Shown piece after piece: positions 1 through 13,000 of a stretch of DNA of 64,000 nucleotides. Positions within the stretch are counted from its first letter, which is position 1; each line of letters starts with the position of its first letter. The notes beneath the pieces were generated by a model. That model was given only the letters and a program-made list of their open reading frames with translations, was not told where the DNA came from and did no database searches. The DNA is taken from the NCBI RefSeq assembly GCF_030848805.1, contig NC_092362.1:7006001-7070000 (forward strand). Reading direction: 5' to 3'. This stretch comes from Temnothorax longispinosus (taxonomy: Eukaryota; Arthropoda; Insecta; Hymenoptera; Formicidae). Both the position numbers and the translations under genes were made by a program.

Positions 1-466
1 TATACGTTTTATCTGCGTTTTTTTTTTCGGACCGAAAAATGGCATTCGCGCGAAAAGAATGTTAAAAGTTAATCTCCGCTATTGTTACCGTCTAATCTTC
101 TCTTACAATGAATAGGAATACAAAGACGCTGCTTTGTTATTTTATCACCTTAAGGTTCTTAGAAATGTTTTCTCTATTTGAATAGAACACATTTTTCTCT
201 TTCATTTCTTAGATAGAATAAAACACACCTTTCCTTTTTGACTTACATCTTATCTAGAAATGATATATATATATATATTGAACACTCGACGACGGAGAAA
301 TCTCCTCGAGAGTTCCAAAAATGTCGAGCTTCCAATACTTTTCCGGTCTCCGATTCGAGGATTACGCGAACCTCGACATCGAGTTGCGGCAAATGGACGG
401 AGATTTTTCAGGCGTTAAATCGCGCTTGTAAAATATTAAAGAGAGCGCTTTCTGCCATCTGTGCAG
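1..466 (+). other. dally: dally intron (3' part)
   Basis: AT-rich sequence with a short (AT)n run near 260-280, ending in the acceptor used by the first visible dally exon. No coding exon recognised. Confidence 0.7.
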
Positions 467-1043
467 AGACGGTGATCGTGTTGCTGCGGAGGTCGGAGAA
501 CAAGACCCTGATCATGTTCGACCACGTGTACCGCTCGATGGCGGTGCAGAGCAGATCATCGATCCGAGGGCTCTACCAGGCGATGATGGACTACGTGTCG
601 CCCGCCAACACCCCGGACAATTTGCAGCAGCCGTTGACGCGCGAGACGCTGCAGGAGCGCATCAACGAGTTCTTCACGCGGCTCTTCCCGATCGCTTACC
701 ATTATGCCATTAATCCGCATGGGGATCGACAGGATTTCACCGACAAGTTCAAGTCCTGCCTGTACGAGAGGATCGACGAGATACAGCCGTTCGGCGACAC
801 GCCCCAGGATATATTTAAGAAGATCGGCAAGAGCTTGGAGGCCACCAGGATTCTGGTGCAGGCGTTAACACTCGGCAAAACTGTCCTCGACAAGACCGAC
901 AACGTGCTATTTGCCACCGACAGCAGCAGTCCGCAACAGGAGGCCTGCTACGATGCTCTGCTTAGGATGACCTATTGTCCCAAATGCATGGGAATTGCAG
1001 ATGATATAAAACCCTGCAACGGATTCTGCACGAACGTGGTGAG
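467..1043 (+). CDS. dally: dally exon with N-terminal part of the glypican core
   Basis: The exon follows the acceptor gtgcag at 461-466 and ends before the donor gtgagt at 1044. It enters with two bases completing a codon and leaves with two bases, so exon 2 completes an Arg. The 191 whole residues run from TVIVLLRRSENKT to the CPKC and PCNGFC cysteine signature. An open frame continues upstream to an ATG at 238, but family alignment places the homologous sequence only from the GluThrVal at 466-471 on, so that ATG is intronic. Confidence 0.9.
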
Positions 1044-4000
1044 GTGAGTGACGGCCAGTTTATAAGAATAGTCCTAGGAATTGTCGGAATGCGTGGGGCC
1101 TATTGTTAATAGGGGATGGGAAGGAGGTGTTAAAATCTTATCGGCGTATAACAAATCCGCTTTTCCGGTAGGCGCAACGATACGGGAAATACCGACCGTT
1201 ACGCGCGGTAAACTGTGCATGACCGAGTAATGAGGCTTGTAATATCGCCTCTCCCCGATGGATGATTAAGCGACCGAATTGATAATTATTATAATTATCT
1301 ACAATTATCTCGGATCGGGAGATTGCTGTTTCCCACGTGAGATTTTGAGCATAATTATCCGTGTTACAGGGAAATTATTACGGAGCGATTTATAATTATT
1401 GGACTAGCATAATAATCCGATACGGTGACTCGCGACCGGCGGCCTTAATTCGCGAGTTGTGAGAGACCACGAGAGAGAAAATGCAAATAAACGTTGCAGA
1501 GGCTGCCTGACGGAGCCGGCATCCGAACTGGATCTCGCGTGGTCCGGTTACGTGGAGACGGTCGAGAGGCTCGTCGCGGCGGTGAGCAGCAATACCGATT
1601 ACCACGGTCTGAACGTCAGGTTCGCCGTCAGGGAGTTGGACTCCCGCATTTCGGATGCCATCATGCACGCGATGGAGGACGGTCCGCGGCTCGAGGAGAA
1701 GGTGAGTGAGATCGAAGGAGCCTTTTAACGATTTTGCGTCTCGACGCCGGCGCCGTGGCCGATATCGGAGCGCTAATAGATCTGCTAATTACGTCATCGC
1801 TAATTATGTCTTCGCGAGGATCGCGGGGAAGCGACGCGTTGAAATTTTTGAAACATATGTGCACACGCAAAATTTAACGATAAACTTTACCGTTAATCGA
1901 GATTCACCCAAGTAATATACAATATATTTGATATTTCTCAGCACGCATTTGACGTACGCAAAATACACGCGCGCGCGCACATACGTAAATACACCTTTCG
2001 CGAGCCAGGTCGGTTTGCCTTAGTCGTTACCCTCTTTTTCCCGACGCTTTTCACATTCGTCTTCCACGCGGCGCGCGCCAGCTTGTTCCCCGTATTGCCC
2101 TCCTCGAGACAATTCTTCGTTCGGCGAACACGCATAAGTTATGCACTCCGCTCGCGCGCCGTTCGCTTCGCCGCCCTCTTTCGCAGTCGTCCCCCTCGTT
2201 TTCCTCCTCCCCCGCCTTACCTTCCCTCTACCTACACCACGACTTCTCGTCCCTTCGTTCCGGTTCTCGACCCCGAGTCCCGACGAAATGGGCCCGCTTC
2301 GCTCGCGCGCGGAACGCAATTAAAAGTTTCTCACACGGGCGGCCACGCTGCGCCGCGCCGCGCCGCGCCGCGACGACAGAATCGATCCCCCCCGGTTCGT
2401 TTCGTTTAGAAGCCAGATTCCTCGCTCGTCGTCTCTGCGGTTCTTCCTTCCCGTGCCATCGAAATCGATTCGCGGTCGCCAATCGTCCCCGATTACCTCA
2501 TTTCGTCTTAACTAACCGACAATTCCGCGACTCCTTGCGTTTTAAGCAAAGATAAATCCGGATCAAGCGCATCGAATTTTTCCTTCGATTCGTCGTGGCC
2601 AACCAAATCTCTCGCTTAGTCATATCCTTCGGGGGAATATACCGAGTATCCTTTCTAATCGCGCGAGTCTTATCCTGCATCGATTTCGGACTCGTCGAAT
2701 CGCGAACAAAGGTTTGCACGGCCCGAATCGGGAGGGTCAGAAGGGGGAGGAGAGGGGGGGTCCAGGGCCCTCGTGGGACCCGGCGGCAGGTCCCCGCTTC
2801 GTACCTGTTCGTGCCTGTGCGCCCCCCCGTGCGTGTGTGTGTGTATATATACGGCCGATGCTGCGCGTATAGACCTGCTCCGACCCGTTGCATTCAGGGG
2901 ATCTCTCTCACGAATCCACTAATAATTCCCGGCGGTCGGCGGCCCGGGCGCATTCTGCGAGCATTACGTGTCTGCATTCCACGTGCAGGCCCTACCGATC
3001 CTCCCCCTTCTTCCCCCCCCCCATCTCTTCTGGGGACGGCGGCGTGGGGCCCAGGGGATCGTTAAGGTAGCACCTTAACGGCCTTTTTACGAAAAGACGC
3101 CCGACAAGGTGTTCCCCCGCACCCCTGGATGTCCCTCATTATTATTCATCCCGCGCGGCGCCCCGCGCTGCCCCTATATACACGAAGGCGTTTAACTTAT
3201 TCCTCCCGACCGACGGATACTCCCTCTCGCCCTCACCTTCCTTCTGGCTTCTCTATCAGGAGAGAAGTTGGACGAAAGTCACGTTATACCGCCCCGGATT
3301 AGCACGGGAATTCCAAGGCGCGAGAGAGTGGCCAAAGAGGGATTAACGAAAAATCCCGGGGACACGTTGTAATCTTCTTGCCGATTCCACGAGAGAGATC
3401 TCGTTGCCTTCGCAAATCAGAGTGGATGGAAAACAGAGCTTCGAACAGAAAGTACAGCTTGAGATAAAATTAAAATCTTTCTTTAAATGTCAAATCTCTT
3501 TTAGAATCATTTTTTTTAATAACATAATAAAATAAAACTGTGATATGTGAGAAAGAGAAGGAAAGGGAAGTACCTTACTACTCGCCTCGATGGCAACGAC
3601 AGTTGTCGAATTTTATGCAGAAATAACAAATGTTGCCAAATTTTGCATACCGGCTGTTTGCTGAAATTAAAAGTGTATAGAAATTCTTCTAATTAATAAT
3701 GAATTCGTTATAGTTAAACTTGAGTCTTGGAACCATTTATTTTTAGGACAGTTTTATTCCAAAATTGCATACGTCACTCCTTTTTTAAATGGACTTTTCT
3801 TCAGAGAACTCTTTATTCCAGTCATTGGTATAAAATAGCAGTGCGTGACATATGATAATAATAGATTTTTATGCATCTTTAACTTACAGAATTATGATAC
3901 ATCTTATAAATTTATACGATTCTATTCATGCTATCGAACGTTCTTTCTTTTTCCTTGAAAAATAAGGATCTTGAAGAAACACTCTTTCTTTAAGAGCAAC

Positions 4001-7000
4001 TCATTAAAATACATGCAAATTATTTTCAAGTATCGCGCTATTCGTGCAAATTGTTTGAGAAGAAACATTCTTTCAAAATTCTCTATTTGTCTAGAATGAT
4101 GAGAACACGGGTGAATGTCCTCAGGATCGACGTTCACGGGCCAAGTCCTTGGAAAGAAATGCACGTCCTTTATTCACGGTAGCGCCCGGGATCCTTCTTA
4201 CAATGTCGCTCGAGCGCTTCCATAATTGGGCGAACGCGAAAAAGGAGGCATTCTCGTTTCGCATACCTTCCTTTCGCTCTCTTTCTCTCTCTCACGGAGT
4301 CCGTTCAAACAGAATTAATCTCTTGTCGTTATTCATCGTTGTATCCTCTTTCCCACACCCACGTTTTGCGCGATACAACGACATTCGGGATCTCGAACGC
4401 GACTGGATTGGCTTTTTCAAGAAACACTTAATTCGAGAATCCTCGATACTCGTAGATATATCGTCGTATATATCTACCTTCCTTTAAAATTTAAAAAATT
4501 AAAATTTAACACGGGAGATAAATATAAAGAGAGGATGTATCTTGCGGATAAATGTTATTCCACGCGCGCGACTCGCGTGTTACAATACATTTAACAATTT
4601 TTCTGTAATTTCGCGTGTCATGAATAATAATCTCGGTCGAGGATACTTTACGACGACAAATCCCTTACACCATTGTAAATCGTTTGAGTTTCGATTTGGC
4701 TCGCGCATGGTTGCCCAAGTTTGACCTAGATTCGCGATGGACGGATTACCGTGTAATTTGGGCAAACGTATTTACATGTTATCGGGTTCAATCGCTTAAT
4801 CGGGCCTTGGAGTGTGTGTTAGGTCGGTCCGAATGTGGATATTCCCGACATGTCATATCGGATAATTTCGTCCCCGATGAAACCTGATATTGGGATAAAT
4901 GTCAGTCTGAAGTAACAGCTTTCCAACATTAATTTTATACGTTTTAATTTTATCTGGACTGTGCATCCTGTCCTCCTATCTCATTCTCTCTACTCTTCTG
5001 TGCATCCACGACGCAATGATGAACCGATGCGATGCAATTTGTTTGGTTAAATTATGCAGCGATATAATTAACTTTAAAATTTTAAATGATAATTATTTCA
5101 ACACGATACTTTTTAATAAAAATCATAAATATTATCTAATATGATATTAGAGTTATGACATGATCCATTTGTCATGTCACGTGATGATAAATGATAATGA
5201 TAAACGAGTAAAAATTATATTAATCCAAAGTGTGACGAAAGAGATAAATTATCCTTTTCAATAAAAATTGTTTCTGTCGCCGTAACGATTATCTGTGATG
5301 CGTGTCTCGGCGAATTATTCGCGAAGGAACGCTGAGAACTTTATTCTAGCGGAAGATATATGTATTATCGTCGAGCAAAATTCACGCTGATCCCCGGTGA
5401 TACGTTTTCATGCCCATTCGTGTCGGTAATCCGACGTTGAGGACAGGTTCTTGGCGATCTCTCGCCAGACGTTACGCCGCGCGCGGCGGCGGCGATTCGA
5501 TATCGATGACACGCGTACATCCATACGTATACGTGTAACTTTAGCGATAAACGTCCGTCCTGGCGCAGAAATCACGGTAGAGAGAATTCCTCCATTCTCG
5601 TCCCTTCCGCCTGATGACATTCTCTCTTTCTCTTTCTCTCCTTCTTTTTTCCGCCCCCTCCCTAGAGATAGATATACCGCACGTATACCGGAGAGTCACA
5701 GTTTCTCTGGCTTCGGCCCAGCCTCCTACGCGGTCGATATAATCATCCGGCGACGAGGAACAACGCGTGCACACCGCAGAACCGCGGAGGAGGACAGGGC
5801 GGCGAGGGACAGGGGGAGGGAGGGGAAGGGTGGGGAGGGAAGGGGAGTTGGGGAAATGACGAAGAAGAGGAGGATGAAGGAGATGAAGGAAGTGGAAGAG
5901 AGGCATTGGCACGGTGCCGGGCGAGGAATCAATGACCCATTCCTCCATTGGTATTTTCGGTGCCTACTTCGGATAATTGCGTGCTACAACCGGCCGCGAA
6001 TACGCACGACGAACGCGTGACTTCCTCCCCTTGATCCCCTCGGTTCCCCCGCTCGTCTCCTCGGTACCTCGCTCGGTGCTCGTCTCCGTCGAGTTTGGCG
6101 AAACTAGAGCTCCGCAGAAGAGCCGTCTCGCCTTGAGAGATCTAGCGAGAACTGGTCGAGTCTCGTCGACGAGATCTTCGATCGCGTGAGTTCTCCCGAA
6201 TCTCTCCAGTTCGATCTGCAGGGATACTCGAGAGTTTCCTTGGAGCGAAATAATAATAACATAACTATCTTTCGCATCGCGCGAAAAGATTTACGAGGAA
6301 CTCACGGATGCTTCGAAAACTTGGAACGTCTCGTTGTCGTTTCGACATCGTCAGGAAATATCTATTTCGTTTCCGCGAACGTTCGGATGTTGCACGATAC
6401 AACAAGTCTATCTTTAGATCTCGGTTAAAATCTCGAGACAACGCATAGCACGTAATCGATTTTCCACGAGCGGCCATCGATATGAAGAAAATCCCCGATA
6501 GCGATCTGGCAGGTCCGCGCGCATGAATATGAATCGTTTCATAAGATTTATAGTTAAGGTACCATTGTGATCGGAATACATTCTGAGAAATCGATTGGCT
6601 GATGTCACGATTTTATTTCCGCGGGCGGTATTAGATGGTATCGCTTTCGACCACCGTTTCCTTGAAGTGATTACGTAGTCATTGGGTCTCGGAAATCGCA
6701 GCGATTTGTATGAAACACTTCATTTTTCCATCCCTGACGGCTATTGATTCGCTTATGACGCGTGTACCCTCTTTGACAGTTGAACGAGGAGAGCCTCGCC
6801 AGATGCGAGTGAGAGAAAGATACGTTTCCGCTGAACGCAGTTTGGAAAATATAAAAAATTTCATAACGCTCGTCGTATTGTTAGATGCGTCATTCTTGTA
6901 TTTTCCATATTGCACGAGGGAATTTCCTCATAAAGCACGGTAATCTTGCGTTGCAAAACAATTCAACGACTATGAAACACAAGGAAACAATTCTTATACG

Positions 7001-10000
7001 ACAAGGTTATATTTACGAGAATCCTATATATGAATTCACTTCTTACGCACCTCCAGCGAAGGTTTGCGAGAGAAGAATAAAATTGCAAGGAAGAAAATAA
7101 GGTCTTAGGGAATCCCACCAATAAAAGATCCCATCGATAAAAGTCTTCCTGAACTTATTAGCAATAAGAGATAAAGCTATCAAGGGTTAAGCCATCAAAC
7201 TGGATAACTGCGCGGTAACGAGAATACATCTCTGAAAGATCATCGGAATGAGAGGAGTAGGAGCAGTCTTCCTAAAAGGGAATTCGAGCGAACCCATCGT
7301 ACCTGAAGGAACCTTGTGCACATCTTCCGTCTCTCTCCTTCTCTCTGCCTCTTAATCTCCTCCTTTCCTTTTCTCCGTCTCTTTTTCTCTTTCTCTCCTC
7401 TTCCGAGCGAGTCCCTTCCGTGCGTTTCTTCGCTCGCTCGTTGCGTTCGTCCCTTCCTCTTTCGATCCGCCGTTTCTCTCTTCCTCACCGGCGCGGCGCG
7501 TTGAATCTCGTCGGCTCGGATGAATCGGGAGGGAGCGAGACGGAATATGGAATAGTCGAAGGAGGAAGACCACCGATCGCGAGAGGGCGAGAGGAATGCA
7601 GAGCGAGAGATCTCGCTGTTGCCATGTGACCGCGCCGCGCCGCGTCGGCCGAGCAGGCGAGAGCGAGCGCCAACGCATCGACGACAATTTTTCCGCGGAC
7701 CAACGTCCCAGGCTTGAAGAACTACTACTTCTTCTTCTGCTGCTTCTTTTTCCTTACCGTCCGCTTATTCCCGCCGCGTTACGCCGCCTCGTAGCTTATT
7801 ATGCGCCGCGCGTAATTTGTACGTATATACGCGCGTATTTATTCGTCGCGACGAACGACGTCCCATTCAGGCCGACCTGTTTTCGCGAAATCCTGTGCAG
7901 AGACAAGTATCCCTTCCCCTTACCTTGAAATTATTGAAAAATGTTACATTTGTTTCGTTACGAAATCGAAAGTTGGAATTATGGGAGAGATATGCGGAAA
8001 AATTAATATAGTGCGATTTATTGAAATCTTTAGCGAAGAGTAGGCGCTTAAAAGCCGAGATTTCAGAAGGGAAAAGAGAAGGACAGAAAGAAGGAGAGAG
8101 AGGGAAAGAGGGAAGAGACGGCGGCGAGACGAAATTCGCTGGAAGGAAACGGAAGAGATGAGGACGAGGAGGTGGCGAGGAGACGCGTGCAGGGGCGCTC
8201 ACCACCTCACGGCGCGCCCATTGCATTCCACGCATCCCTCGCCGTTTGCGGGCCGCTTTGAGTTGGGCCGCGACCGACCGAGTGCTCGAGGATCGAATAC
8301 TATCGATCGTAGTCATTTTGCGGGACCGGGCGCGCGGTTCCGCTCCGCTCCGCTCGGCTCGGGCTCGCCCGTGCGGTTTATTCGAGGAAGAGATCTCCGC
8401 CTCGCGCGAGTCGGAGGACGGCTCGCTCGCTCAGTCGCGCCTAGAAACGTCCCCCTCTAAATTACGGTCGCATAATTAGTCCTGCGAATACAATTAGTCA
8501 AGTTATTACCGCGCTTATGGTCTCTTTCGCCTTGTTATTATCTTATCGTCAGACACGGATAAGTGCGTCGCAAGGTGTTGCATATTTAAATGCAACGTCT
8601 CGTTGCGAAACTCGGCTCTTGTCAGTTGCAAAAAAATAAATGACTGGAAAAAACTCGGCAATATATAACTATACATTAAATTCTGATATATTTATATGTA
8701 ACTATATGTATATTCAGCTCTGATGATAGGCTTTATTCAGAGCTAATCGCTTCCTATCCCTGAAAATCGTTGAGCACGAATTCCCATCGAAGCTCTCGGT
8801 TACCACTCGATTCCCTCGCTCGGCTACCCACCCCCGCGTGCCCTAACTCCGCGAGGCCGAATAACCCGCCGTTATCTGCGATCTGCGCCGCAGACGACGC
8901 CGGTTACGGACTCTTCTCTTTCTTCAATCGCGAGACCGAGCACGAACGGCCGAACCGAACGGTGAACGCGCGTTTATTTCTGACGTCACCGGCCGCGGCT
9001 AAATTGGTTGAACTTTGAGTCGCCAAACGATCACCCGATCGTAGTCGTCGTGGTCGTCGACGGTGACCCGTCCACTGCTCGTGGAATCTGTCGCGTGTCC
9101 GCAGCCGAGGAACTCTTTCGACGTCGTCGGATAATTATATCGACCGGCGCGGAGAAGCGAAGTCAACGAGTTACGTCGCAGAATAAAATTATCTCGATCT
9201 TTCGTCACGTTTGTATTTCCTTCCTTCATCTATCCATTGTTTATTACGACAGCGGCAACGGCGAGGAAACAAATAAGGAAATCGCACATAACTCCTGATG
9301 ATAACTTCCGCGACGTAAAGATACAACTCGTGCATCATCCGTGGATGTGTATCACGCCGCGACATCGAGCGCATTCCCATAGGATACGTCTGATGCGTCA
9401 CCCGATGGACGTCGCCGTCGCGTTCCGGAGAACGAAATAGGTATAGCACTTTATATTCTTCGCACACGGTCCCCGTCGTACCGTCGCGCCGGGACGACGT
9501 ACAGCGCGCGGTGCGCGCGCGGGGCAGCCGGGTCGAGGATCCTTGGAATCGGTATTGTCTCCCATAGTAGGTGGAGCAGGATGCGTTATTATTCATCAGC
9601 GATTGAACGCGATCCCCGCGTTCTCTCCTCTAACCGACGAGTATTATTATCATCCACGTCGCCTGTCGTCGCGCGCTGTCGTCGATCTCGGAAATCTCAA
9701 TTTCGACCTACGGGTTAAGCGCGACGTCGAGGAACCCTCGAGCCCGATGCGAGCGACAGATTCGCGACCAGCTTGGGCTTTCTCGAAGGAAATAGAAAAT
9801 TATATTCGCGAAATAATCTTTTCAGGATGCTAAATAAATATTCGTTCATCTTGGGACGGCACCGAATGAGGACAACGAGATTCTTGTGTCGTACAATTAA
9901 TTATATGAAATAATGATTAAATATACGAGCGGATTAAAGCGGATCTCAGGCTTTTTACAACTCGAGCTCTTTTCGAACTTGACTATAATAATATTCAATA

Positions 10001-13000
10001 ATTTTGACATTAACACGTTGACTGCCGTATGCGAGTTACCTCGATTTGACTTTCTGAAAGAAGAAATAAAATTTTATTATAAGTTTTTATGAAAATAAAA
10101 TGTAATTAATAAGAAGTGAAACAGGATCGTTATGGATATATAATTAATTAGAGAAAAATGCCATTCACGATCCGGACTGAATCTATGGTAATCTTTAAAA
10201 TAATATTGTGTGAATTTTTAATGTAATTAAGTAGCATGTTAAAATAATATGCTGACATAAGAATGGCGTCGAGAATAAATTATCCAATTGCATAATAGCA
10301 GTCAACCCGTCGACAAGCGATACACGTTCGCTTTGTTAACGCGAACTATACGACTAAAACGCTTCGCTTTCGAGCGGTATAATCTGTTTCTCAGCTGAAT
10401 AGTTCTTGCATTCCATTTGAATCGCACACACACTGTATGTCAATTACCCGGTTGCTATCTTTACGAAAGGAGGCCTGGGCCCCTTATCCGAATATGAACG
10501 AGATCTCCATTTCATCGTGCTCGATTTCACGGGCGTGTTTGAACGTCCGTTCTCCTCGTCCGTTCGCCCCTCGGTGGCCCCGTTATCGATACAGTTTATC
10601 ACTGACATGAATATCGACGGTATCGATACCGCAATTACCACCCTCGTTGCTGAATACGCGGCAAAAGATCGATGGCCCCCCCCACCGTATCTTTGTTAGG
10701 AGATATTTCCTTTCGACCGAGACACTCTTCTGTATCTTATCATGATTATAAATTAAAATCCACAATTTTACGCGTTAATTTGAAGTTACCAGGAAACGGC
10801 ACAGCGCAACACGTGAGATGTTCTGTCGGAGATCCTTACTATTTTTACCTATATATAAATATTATAATATAATTATCTATTATATCAATGTAGAAAACAA
10901 TAGTAATATATTATATTAATAAAATAATTAGTATAAGTATAGTAATATATTATTATACATATTATAATAATATGAGGTCGCTTCCATGTTCTCTTTCTCA
11001 ATCTTTCAAACGTATTCGATCACCACAACAGATAGTAACCCCTTTGTTTCTCACATAATTCGTGACACAGGAATATAGCACTGATATCGCGCTATCTTTT
11101 CAGAGTGGTAGATTTAGAAATCTAAATTTCGAATTTCCGGCGTTCAGAGGAAGCTTAAGTAGGGATTAACGATCGTTCCTCACGCGGCTCTTTCTGAGAT
11201 CGCCGCGATATTATTCGGTGCGTGCGAGCGGCCGAGCGAGAGTGCGGCCGGGCGCGGGCGCGTTAAGCGATAACATCCTAATCTTCTAATCCGCCTCGTT
11301 TGTCCCACGAGTGAGAAGCGGAACTCATTGTCGTCACTTGCCGTAGAACGGGTCAAGGGTAGAGCCGACCCGGCCGGGGGACGCAAAGCTCGCGTGTACA
11401 CGCCCCCCGGTCGGGGGACGCGCGCGCGAAATTTCTCTCGATAAGACTCCGCGCCCGTTTCGCGGCGGAGATTTATTCGCGCTGATAGTGCATGTCATCT
11501 CGTTTTTATCCGGTTACAATTCGGCTCTCTTTCATTCTTTTCCTCTTGTTTCTTTTTTTTTTTTTGCAACGCGCGCCTATGGGACCATTTGTATCTGCCC
11601 CTTTTAGACAAATATAATCCTTGTTTCTCGTGATTACGTCATATCTCGGGCAATGGAATTACGCCGGCGGAGATTACATCATGGGCGTTTATAGCGGGGT
11701 TCTTTTGGAGTTACAGATTTTTAGATTCCTATACGAAAAGTTGAGCAATGCTTTCGTAAAATTATTGCGTTATTTTTTAACGCGTACATATTTTTTTTAT
11801 TACAAAATTATATAAAGTGAAATTATTTTATTCAGATTTTTTGCTATTTATTCAGTCTTGTTACGCTGTTAAATTCATAGTGTCAAATTATATTCAATTT
11901 GAGTCATTTTTAACCATTCTTATAGGTCGTCATTGTTCCTACTCAATAGGCTGTTAATTTAAGTAAATATTAATTTAACTAAACCAACGGAGCTAAAATA
12001 CTGTTTTATGTTAAAATAACAAATTGGCTTAAATTCGTTCTTTAATATTTAACAGTGTAATATTTGCATTTCTTTATGTTAGTTAATGTAAGGCTATAGT
12101 AGTTCATTTAACTACTTTACCAAGAAAAATGTAACATCCTTATCTGTTCCTTCCTGCGACGAGAAGCAATGAAAGAGGAGTCATTAAACCATCAAGTTAA
12201 ACGATTTAAATCAGTTAGAACGCTGATACGCTTTAAATGCCAGTCTTATCTGCATAACTGCGCTTTAGAATTGCCAGATATCTTTTCTTTTTGTATAGAA
12301 TTAATAAGAAATTGTCGGGAAATCATTATTTCTTATAAAACCCCACTTTAGCTTTACGATATCGATCGACATAACGCAATTTGCACTGTCAATATATCGT
12401 TACTCTCGACAATTTCTAGTTCGTATTGTCAGTATGTCGTTACTCTCGACAATTTCTAATTCTCCTATGCAGCATAATTTGCAAAATCGCAATGGGACGC
12501 TATTATACTTGAATTGGATTCTCCTCAGATGCGCAGCGCTCCAAACTCGCCTCGTGTTTCATCCACTTCGCTCGAGTAGAGAACGAAAACAGGATCGAGG
12601 GAAGGAAGGACGGAGGAGTCGCGTCTCTCGGAAAGAGACAGGAAAACAGGGAAAGACAGAGAGGGAGAGGAAGAAAAAATGAGAGATTGAGAAGACGAGA
12701 GACGAGAGAGCGAGCGACGTTTGAACGCCCACGCGTGCCGTCTTAATTACGCTCGGCCGGCCGGTTTTACGATTATGCCGCCTCGAAGAGCCCGAAGAGC
12801 AACCACCGTACCACCGCGCTGTGCCGGGGCCCGGCTCCTTTTATGGACCGCGTTAAAAAGTAATTAGGACAGAAAGGCGGCGCGGGAACCGTCGCGGGAG
12901 AGATGTCAACGATAATCTTAATGACTATTGTATAAACGCGCGCGGCGCGCGGTTGATAATATGATAAACGCGCGTTTGACTTCTCCGCTTTCGCCTCCCA

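Noticed and set aside
238..466. Open frame upstream of the first dally exon (ATG at 238)
   Set aside because: It runs through an intron into the real exon. The glypican match starts only after the acceptor at 466, and the upstream residues have no family resemblance.
5541..6020. Long overlapping frames on both strands near 5.5-6.0 kb
   Set aside because: Rich in Arg, Pro, Leu and Ser from GC- and GA-rich DNA; no domain, no splice context, inside a dally intron.
7240..8460. Arg/Lys/Glu-rich frames at 7.2-8.5 kb
   Set aside because: They follow purine-rich tracts and have no recognisable fold or homolog.
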